Shown here: positions 32,205-37,162 of the stretch, one piece after another
How positions within the stretch are numbered: the first letter of the stretch is position 1
How the letters are laid out: every line of letters begins with the position of its first letter
Translations under genes and position numbers: made by a program
From: Meiothermus luteus
GTDB lineage: Bacteria; Deinococcota; Deinococci; Deinococcales; Thermaceae
Length of the DNA stretch: 37,162 nucleotides
Reading direction: 5' to 3'
NCBI RefSeq assembly: GCF_003574085.1
Contig: NZ_QWKZ01000017.1
Span: 1-37,162 of the forward strand
Notes under the pieces: generated by a model
Databases searched by the model: none
What the model was told of the DNA's origin: nothing
The model's input: the letters and a program-made list of their open reading frames with translations, nothing else

Positions 32205-33990
32205 AGTGCCTTGGTGGGATGCTGGTTAGGCTGTAGGCTACCCGGGCCCCCTCGCGGGCCAGCACCAGCCCTCCTTCGGGCACCACCCAGACCAGCAGGT
32301 CGCTCAGCTTGCGGGGCACGAGGCCGGTGGAGGAGACGTAGATCGCGCCATTCTGGTAACGCAAGGAGAGCACGGTGCTGCCGGCTTTGATGGTGCTGGG
32401 GGCCTCGCTTACGGTGGTAGAGCCTACCCCCTGGCCTAGGGTGTCGCGCGAGGGTGGGTTGAAGCCCAGCCACTCAGAGAGTTCAACGTAGAGCACCTGG
32501 GCGTAGTCTTCCAGGCCCAGCCCCTGGGCCACCTCGCTCAGGTAGGCGGCCCAGCTCGGGTGACGTTGGATGCGGCTACGGACCACCTCGAGCCCCTTGC
32601 GGGCGAATTCCTGCAGGTTGTCTATGGGGGCTTCGGCGTACTTGCTGGCCGATTCAGGCTGGAAAGCGGCGTAGTTAATCGGGCCCTTGAACCGGGCCGA
32701 GAGGGCCCTGAGCAGGCGCAAGTAGGCGTAGTGGTTTTCTGGCCACATTATATGGGCCAGCACCCGACCCTCGGCCAGCAGGCTGGAAAGGGTGGCCGCT
32801 TCCCGGGGCTCGAGCCAGAGGTGAAGGTAGTTCTGGTAGCGCACCCCGTGCATCTCTGCGTCGGGTAGGGTGAGGCTGAAAGCGGCATTCTCCTCCAGGG
32901 TGCGCTCCTGCCCTTCCACGCTGAGGGCAAAGACCGGGCCTGCTTGGGAGATGGCCACCTGGTGCCCACCCAGGGTAAAACGCAAGGGCATCAAGCGAAG
33001 GTTGAGGGCCTTGGTCTCCGGGGGAACCTCAAAGAGGGCGTAGGCGGGGTTGGGGCTGCCCAAGATTTTTTGGGGGAGCTGCGGCCAGCTTGCCTCGCCT
33101 CGAGGGCTAGGAAGATAACGGGAAAGCAGGGTGGAAAGCTGCTCAATGGCGGCTGAGAAGCGGGCCCGGTCCTCCTCCATGACCAGAGCCAGCCTGCGCT
33201 CCTCCGCGGCCGCGGCCTGAAGCCGTTCCTCCAAGCTCTGAATCTCCGCCAGGCTTAGCCTTTGCCGATGGGCTTCCTCCAGAGCCCTGCGCAGGCTTTC
33301 TAGGCTGGGCCCGCGAAGAGGGGTTTTCAAAGCACCCTCGCTTTCCAGCACCCTGCGGGCAAAGCGGCGTAGGTAGGGTACCGTCTCCTCCGGGGGGAGC
33401 CGGAGCCTTTCAGCGATGGAGAAGGCCTCACGGAAAAGCTCCAATAGGAGGTTCTGTGCGGTGGAGAGGTCGTCCAGGCGCACCAGGGGGTCGGAGACGC
33501 TCGGGATGGGGTGGGCTAGGGTAAACCGGGAGAGGTTGTAGTCTTGCGTGAAAAGGGGGCTTTTAGCGTAGGCCTCGAGGTTTTGCAGAATTGCGTAGGC
33601 CAGCCTGAGCTCGTCGCGCTTGCCTTGGTTGAGGGTTTTGGCTACCCGGGCCAGCTCACGCTCCAGCCGCGCCCAGTACACCGCCTCGGCCAGCTTTTCC
33701 AGGGTCTGGTGCTCGGGGTCTGGTGGGCTGGGCTCCTCTTCCACGAAGATGGCCCCCAGGTCGGAGGAGGGGCCCTCTTCTACGGTGGTTTTGTAGCCTG
33801 GGCGGTGGGCCTTGAAGCGCGCGTCTATATCCCGGAACTTCTTGGCCAGGGGGCCGGGTAGATTAGCCTGGATCAGGGCCTGGCGCAACCGGGTTAGGCC
33901 GGCCATCCCGCCTTTGGGTTCCTGACCGGCCACCAGATCGTCCACCTTGTACTCGTAGAGCTCGAGTAATTCAACCAAGCCCGGCTTCAT
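32203..33990 (-). CDS. Unknown 595-residue protein divergent from PP2C and kinase genes
   Basis: I do not recognise this family. The protein has no signal peptide and no membrane segment, so it is probably cytoplasmic. Residues 1-65 are helical and basic in part. A flexible acidic and proline-rich linker (about 66-95) contains a double threonine (KTTVEEG). A mostly helical region follows, with a likely coiled coil at about 229-290 rich in Glu, Leu, Arg and Ala. The C-terminal 300 residues are mixed alpha/beta, with strands near the end (GSTVLSLRYQNGAIYVSSTG, DLLVWVVPEGGLVLA). Its ATG has no Shine-Dalgarno and follows TATAAT by 9 bases. It shares a 22-bp gap with the PP2C gene, so it may belong to the same signalling system. 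Confidence 0.8.
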   Translation of the reverse strand: MKPGLVELLELYEYKVDDLVAGQEPKGGMAGLTRLRQALIQANLPGPLAKKFRDIDARFKAHRPGYKTTVEEGPSSDLGAIFVEEEPSPPDPEHQTLEKLAEAVYWARLERELARVAKTLNQGKRDELRLAYAILQNLEAYAKSPLFTQDYNLSRFTLAHPIPSVSDPLVRLDDLSTAQNLLLELFREAFSIAERLRLPPEETVPYLRRFARRVLESEGALKTPLRGPSLESLRRALEEAHRQRLSLAEIQSLEERLQAAAAEERRLALVMEEDRARFSAAIEQLSTLLSRYLPSPRGEASWPQLPQKILGSPNPAYALFEVPPETKALNLRLMPLRFTLGGHQVAISQAGPVFALSVEGQERTLEENAAFSLTLPDAEMHGVRYQNYLHLWLEPREAATLSSLLAEGRVLAHIMWPENHYAYLRLLRALSARFKGPINYAAFQPESASKYAEAPIDNLQEFARKGLEVVRSRIQRHPSWAAYLSEVAQGLGLEDYAQVLYVELSEWLGFNPPSRDTLGQGVGSTTVSEAPSTIKAGSTVLSLRYQNGAIYVSSTGLVPRKLSDLLVWVVPEGGLVLAREGARVAYSLTSIPPRH

Positions 33991-33998
33991 TCAGGGGG

Positions 33999-34005
33999 TA
34001 TTATA
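33999..34005. promoter_or_regulatory. Overlapping divergent -10 boxes in a 22-bp gap
   Basis: On the + strand TATTAT (33999-34004) ends 8 bases before the PP2C ATG. On the - strand TATAAT (34005-34000) ends 9 bases before the ATG of the 595-residue protein. One seven-base AT element can thus serve both directions. The -35 regions would lie inside the opposite coding regions and are weak. Confidence 0.5.
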
Positions 34006-34012
34006 AGGTGTC

Positions 34013-34771
34013 ATGCGGCTGGCCCGGCTGGAAATTGCCACAGAATCCAACATCGGTCGTCGTCGTCGGAACAACGAGGACTTCCACCGGGTTGCGGTTC
34101 ACCCTACCCCTGCGGGCCACCTGGTCTTGCTGGCGGTGGCCGATGGCATGGGCGGGGCCGAGGCTGGGGAGCTGGCCAGCAAGCTGGCCATTGAAGGGGT
34201 CAGCGTGGCCGCTAAGTCCTACGCAGAGCACACCGCCACCGGGAGGCCTGGGATAGGGCTCCCGCTGGTGATGGACCGGGCCTTCAAGCTGGCCCAGCGA
34301 CGCATCCTGCAGGAGGGGGAACGGGTGCCCTCCCGCAAGGGCATGGGCACCACCCTCACCGCGGTGTTGCTCACCGAGTGGAACCGGCAGGCGGTGGTGG
34401 GGCACGTGGGGGATACCCGGGCTTACCGGTACTCCTCGGGCCGCTGGACGTTGCTCACCCAGGACCACTCCTGGGTGGCCCAGCAGGTGCGTCAAGGGGT
34501 GCTTAGCCCAGACCAGGCTGAGGACCATCCTTGGAAGCACATGCTGACCCAGGCCCTGGGTTTGGCCGAGGTGCGCTACGACATATTTCCGGTCAGCTTT
34601 GCTCCGGGGGAGGTATTGGTGCTGGCCACCGATGGCCTGTACGGCCTGGTGCCCCCCGAGGAGTGGACGCTGGGCAACGATCTGCAGTCCTCCTTGGAGA
34701 ACTGGGTAGGTAAGGCCCTGATGCGCGGGGGAACCGACAACATCACGGTGGTTGCAGCGAGGTTCAGATGA
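34013..34771 (+). CDS. PP2C-family serine/threonine protein phosphatase
   Basis: Metal-dependent phosphatase that removes phosphate from Ser/Thr, here probably the partner of the kinase encoded next. The 252-residue protein keeps all the metal-binding motifs: NNEDF (Asp23), VADGMGGAEAGE (Asp44), HVGDTRAYRY (Asp134), LATDGLY (Asp207) and TDNITVV (Asp242). It resembles bacterial PrpC/PstP enzymes but has no membrane segment. It has AAGGTG immediately before the ATG, and a -10 box 8 bases before it. The stop overlaps the kinase start as ATGA, the usual coupled arrangement of bacterial phosphatase-kinase pairs. The family call is firm; targets are not shown. Confidence 0.94.
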   Translation: MRLARLEIATESNIGRRRRNNEDFHRVAVHPTPAGHLVLLAVADGMGGAEAGELASKLAIEGVSVAAKSYAEHTATGRPGIGLPLVMDRAFKLAQRRILQEGERVPSRKGMGTTLTAVLLTEWNRQAVVGHVGDTRAYRYSSGRWTLLTQDHSWVAQQVRQGVLSPDQAEDHPWKHMLTQALGLAEVRYDIFPVSFAPGEVLVLATDGLYGLVPPEEWTLGNDLQSSLENWVGKALMRGGTDNITVVAARFR

Positions 34772-36792
34772 GCTACCTGATTGCCCTTCTGTTGGTAGGG
34801 ATTACCACGGCGCTTTTGCTGCGCGCCGGTTTGAGCTGGGCCATGCTGCTTCTGTTGGGGCTGGTGCTGGGAGGGGTAGCGGTGCTGGGGGCGACGCCCT
34901 GGGTGCTGGCGATCCCCCTGCTGTTGGGCCTCGGGGCGATGTGGCTGCCCCGCTCCGCTTGGGTTTCCTACAGGCCTCGCCCGAAGCCCAGCAAAAAACC
35001 CGCTAAGGCCAAGGCCAGCCCCAAGGTCCCTTTGGGCCACAGCGTGACCGGCTTGGAGGCCCTCTACGAGATTCAGGAGAAGGTGGGCATTGGGGGCATG
35101 GCCACGGTATACAAGGCCCGCAGCAAGAAGGACGGCCGGTTGGTGGCCCTCAAAATTCCCCAGGAGAAGTATGTGGGCGACCCCCGGTTTGTGCGCCGCT
35201 TCCATCGTGAGGCCGAGCTTCTGGCCCGCCTGGACCACCCCAATATCGTCAAGGTTTACGACCACGGCAACCAAGGGGACACCCACTACATCGCCATGGA
35301 GTTTCTGGAAGGCGAAGGCTTGGACCGCCTCATTGAGGGGCGGCGCCTGGGTATCAGGAGCCTGGTGGAGGTGATGATCCGGGTGGCCGAGGCCCTGCAG
35401 CACATCCACGCCCAGGGCATCATTCACCGCGACATCAAGCCGGGCAACATCATGGTGCTTAGGAACGCGGTCCGGGAGGATGGCAGCGTAGACCCTCGAG
35501 GTGTGCGCCTGATGGATTTCGGCATCGCCGCGGGAAAGGTCCTCACCCGGCTGACCATTACCGGGGCCCGCATTGGAACCCCGGTTTACATGAGCCCTGA
35601 ACAGGCTAAAGGTCAGCGCATTGACCATAAGTCCGATATCTACAGCCTGGGGGTGGTCTTTTACGAGGCCCTCTGCGGCCAGCCGCCTTTCCAGGGGGCC
35701 TACGAGGCGGTTATTCACCAGCAGATCACCCAGATGCCGCCCCCGCCCAAGCAGATCAACCCCGAGGTCCCCCAGGTCCTCTCCGATCTGGTCTACCGGA
35801 TGCTGGAAAAAGACCCGGAGAAAAGACCGGGCCTGGAGGCCGTCCTGGATGTGCTGCGGGGTAAATGGCAGGAGGACCCTGGCCTGGTGGCCCCGGTATA
35901 CCTGGCCCTGGCGGTGGAGACCAAGAAGGGTACCCTGCGTTTGATGGACCCCAACGGTACCCTGGTGCGGATGTGGAGCGGCGTGGGGAGCGGGCGGGGG
36001 ATGTTCCCCTCCCCACCCTTGTCGGTGGCGGTGGACTCGGAGGGGGGCTTTTGGATTAGCCTTTTTGAGTATGGGGGCGGGGCTACCCGGCTGGTGCATC
36101 GCTTTGATGTGGAAGGGGAGATCACCCAGTCCATTGGGCCGTACGGCATGAAGCTGGGGGAGCTTCTGTACCCCATCTCCTTGGCCCCCTTGCCGGATGG
36201 CCTTTTGGTTTTGGATGGGGAGGCCTGCACCATCACCCGCTTTGACCGGGAGGGCAGGCCGGTGGCCCGTTTCGGCGGCGCGGGCCAGGGCCGCGGGACC
36301 TTTGAGTCCCCCCGCGTGATTCTGGCCAGCTCGAGCCACATCTTTGTTCTAGACTACGGAAACCGCCAGGTGCAGCGCTTTTCCTTGGATGGGCAGTACA
36401 TCTCGCGCTACGCCTTCCGCAAAAGCCGCGAGTCCCAGGAGCTGCGGGTGCTGGGCGGGCTTGGCCTGACCCCTGATGAACAGCTTCTCATTTACGACGC
36501 CGACAGCCAGAAGGTTCGCCGGCTCTCGTTGGAGGGGGAAGTGCTGCTCTCGCTGCCCCTGCCCGTGGCCGAGGGGGAGGACCCTGCCAGCCAGGTGGAG
36601 ATGGTGGTGCTGGGGGATGTGCTCTACGCCATCCGGCGGGGGGGCAGCAAGATACACCGGGTCAGGATGAACGGCCAGAGCCTTCCCAGCCTCGAGGTCT
36701 ACGCCCCCTTGCGCGGCATCGCTTTGTGGCACAACGTCCTGCTGGCCGGTCGGAATGCCCGCGCCGGCCTGTCGGCCCAGGCCTCGAGCTAA
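34768..36792 (+). CDS. Membrane-anchored Ser/Thr protein kinase with C-terminal beta-propeller (NHL-like)
   Basis: Hanks-type kinase of 674 residues. Two or three hydrophobic segments lie at the N-terminus (about 2-40 and 44-60), followed by a basic proline-rich linker (69-90). The kinase domain (about 98-365) has the glycine loop VGIGGMATVYKA, Lys129 in VALKI, Glu148 in REAELLARL, HRDIKPGN (Asp222, Asn227), DFG (250-252) and GTPVYMSPEQ in the activation segment. Residues 375-665 form beta-propeller-like repeats such as GEITQSIGPYGMKLGELLYPISLAPLPDGLLVLD and RPVARFGGAGQGRGTFESPRVILA. No membrane helix separates kinase and propeller, so both should be on the same, cytoplasmic side. It is translated from an overlap with the PP2C gene. 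Confidence 0.9.
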   Translation: MSYLIALLLVGITTALLLRAGLSWAMLLLLGLVLGGVAVLGATPWVLAIPLLLGLGAMWLPRSAWVSYRPRPKPSKKPAKAKASPKVPLGHSVTGLEALYEIQEKVGIGGMATVYKARSKKDGRLVALKIPQEKYVGDPRFVRRFHREAELLARLDHPNIVKVYDHGNQGDTHYIAMEFLEGEGLDRLIEGRRLGIRSLVEVMIRVAEALQHIHAQGIIHRDIKPGNIMVLRNAVREDGSVDPRGVRLMDFGIAAGKVLTRLTITGARIGTPVYMSPEQAKGQRIDHKSDIYSLGVVFYEALCGQPPFQGAYEAVIHQQITQMPPPPKQINPEVPQVLSDLVYRMLEKDPEKRPGLEAVLDVLRGKWQEDPGLVAPVYLALAVETKKGTLRLMDPNGTLVRMWSGVGSGRGMFPSPPLSVAVDSEGGFWISLFEYGGGATRLVHRFDVEGEITQSIGPYGMKLGELLYPISLAPLPDGLLVLDGEACTITRFDREGRPVARFGGAGQGRGTFESPRVILASSSHIFVLDYGNRQVQRFSLDGQYISRYAFRKSRESQELRVLGGLGLTPDEQLLIYDADSQKVRRLSLEGEVLLSLPLPVAEGEDPASQVEMVVLGDVLYAIRRGGSKIHRVRMNGQSLPSLEVYAPLRGIALWHNVLLAGRNARAGLSAQASS

Positions 36793-36794
36793 AT

Positions 36795-36837
36795 CCCCAC
36801 CCGACCTTGTTCCCGGGCACACCCTGGCCGGGTGGGG
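36795..36837 (+). terminator. Hairpin after the kinase gene
   Basis: CCCCACCCG (36795-36803) and CGGGTGGGG (36829-36837) pair perfectly over 9 bp around a 25-base interior that contains its own CCCGGG. It begins 2 bases after the kinase stop and ends before the -10 box of the next gene. There is no T tract. Confidence 0.5.
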
Positions 36838-36844
36838 CGGCCTG

Positions 36845-36850
36845 TACCCT
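36845..36850 (+). promoter_or_regulatory. -10 box of the peroxiredoxin gene, leaderless arrangement
   Basis: TACCCT ends 6 bases before the ATG, the same hexamer and spacing as for the response regulator gene. GGGG lies between but is too close for a normal ribosome-binding site. Confidence 0.45.
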
Positions 36851-36856
36851 TGGGGT

Positions 36857-37162
36857 ATGGCTAGGTTGAAACCCGGGGACCCCGCGCTCCTGCCCAGTGT
36901 ACAGGACGCCTACGGCCAGACTGTGGATCTGGCTGAGCTGGTGCGGAAAGGCCGCTACATTGTGCTTTGGTTCTACCCCAAGGCCCACTCCCCAGGCTGC
37001 ACCGCCCAGGGCAAACGCTACGCCGAACTGCAAGAGGACTTCAGGAGGTTGGGAGCCGAGGTGTTTGGGGTGAGCGCCGACCCGGCGGCCGAGCAATGCC
37101 GCTTCATTGAGCGGCTGGCCTTGCAGGGGCGGATGATACCCGACCGTTCGGGGGCGCTGGGG
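36857..37162 (+). CDS. BCP/PrxQ-type peroxiredoxin, N-terminal part (3' truncated by window)
   Basis: Thiol peroxidase that reduces hydroperoxides. The frame is open to the window end, giving 102 residues of an expected 150 or so. The thioredoxin-like start MARLKPGDPALLPSVQDAYG leads to the active-site motif FYPKAHSPGCTAQGKRYAEL, with peroxidatic Cys48 in the P-x3-S-x2-C pattern. The E. coli BCP form has a resolving cysteine five residues later; here that position (53) is Lys. A cysteine at residue 81 (AEQCRF) lies where another PrxQ subgroup keeps its resolving cysteine. It follows the kinase hairpin and has its own -10 box. Family assignment is firm; subgroup is an inference. Confidence 0.85.
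   Translation, partial: MARLKPGDPALLPSVQDAYGQTVDLAELVRKGRYIVLWFYPKAHSPGCTAQGKRYAELQEDFRRLGAEVFGVSADPAAEQCRFIERLALQGRMIPDRSGALG

Noticed and set aside
34576-36339. 587-codon open frame antisense to the kinase gene
   Set aside because: It is a shadow of GC-rich coding: composition is rich in His, Gln, Gly and Pro, no domain or start signal is seen, and the + strand frame has complete kinase motifs.

Overview
The window looks like chromosomal DNA from a member of the Thermaceae (Deinococcota), most likely Meiothermus or a close relative. The reasons are the high GC content, a LysN-type aminotransferase very like the Thermus lysine-biosynthesis enzyme, tandem deoxynucleoside kinases, a roadblock/LC7 cluster, a DUF4139-type secreted protein, and many genes whose start codon lies 5-9 bases after a TANNNT -10 box (leaderless style). 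I see no insertion sequence, phage gene, CRISPR array or attachment site. The genus is an inference; the family is more secure.

Left part (1-10.3 kb, all + strand): the 3' end of apolipoprotein N-acyltransferase, tRNA-Leu(CAA), secG, then a five-gene oligopeptide/dipeptide ABC transporter (binding protein, two permeases, two ATPases). A strong hairpin separates the binding-protein gene from the permease genes. Both permeases carry extra membrane segments inserted into the permease domain. A secreted DUF4139-like protein and a patatin-like esterase follow.

Middle part (10.2-24 kb): on the - strand, two deoxynucleoside kinases, an HtrA-type protease, quinone-dependent dihydroorotate dehydrogenase, an acyl-CoA dehydrogenase with an operator-like palindrome over its promoter, FabI, LysN, and an OstA/LptA-like secreted protein. 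On the + strand, a single-S1-domain protein, a 72-residue unknown, a DinB-family protein, a ferredoxin/adrenodoxin-type NADP reductase, an RsuA-family pseudouridine synthase, and MutS2.

Right part (24-37 kb): an orphan OmpR-type response regulator with paired TCTCATGA sites, tRNA-Val(CAC) with a near-consensus promoter, ArgB, a DUF4091-type lipoprotein, divergent moaA and moaB around an inverted repeat, then a - strand run of MFS transporter, EbfC/YbaB, RecR, two roadblock/LC7 proteins and a DUF3467 protein. The window ends with a signalling locus. A 595-residue unknown protein is divergent from a PP2C phosphatase plus a membrane-anchored Ser/Thr kinase with a C-terminal beta-propeller; only 22 bp separate the two sides, and that gap holds overlapping -10 boxes. 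The last gene is a truncated BCP/PrxQ peroxiredoxin.

Best candidates for something undescribed are the unknown/PP2C/kinase-propeller locus, the roadblock-roadblock-DUF3467 cluster without a GTPase next to it, the permease insertions, and the set of operator-like palindromes.
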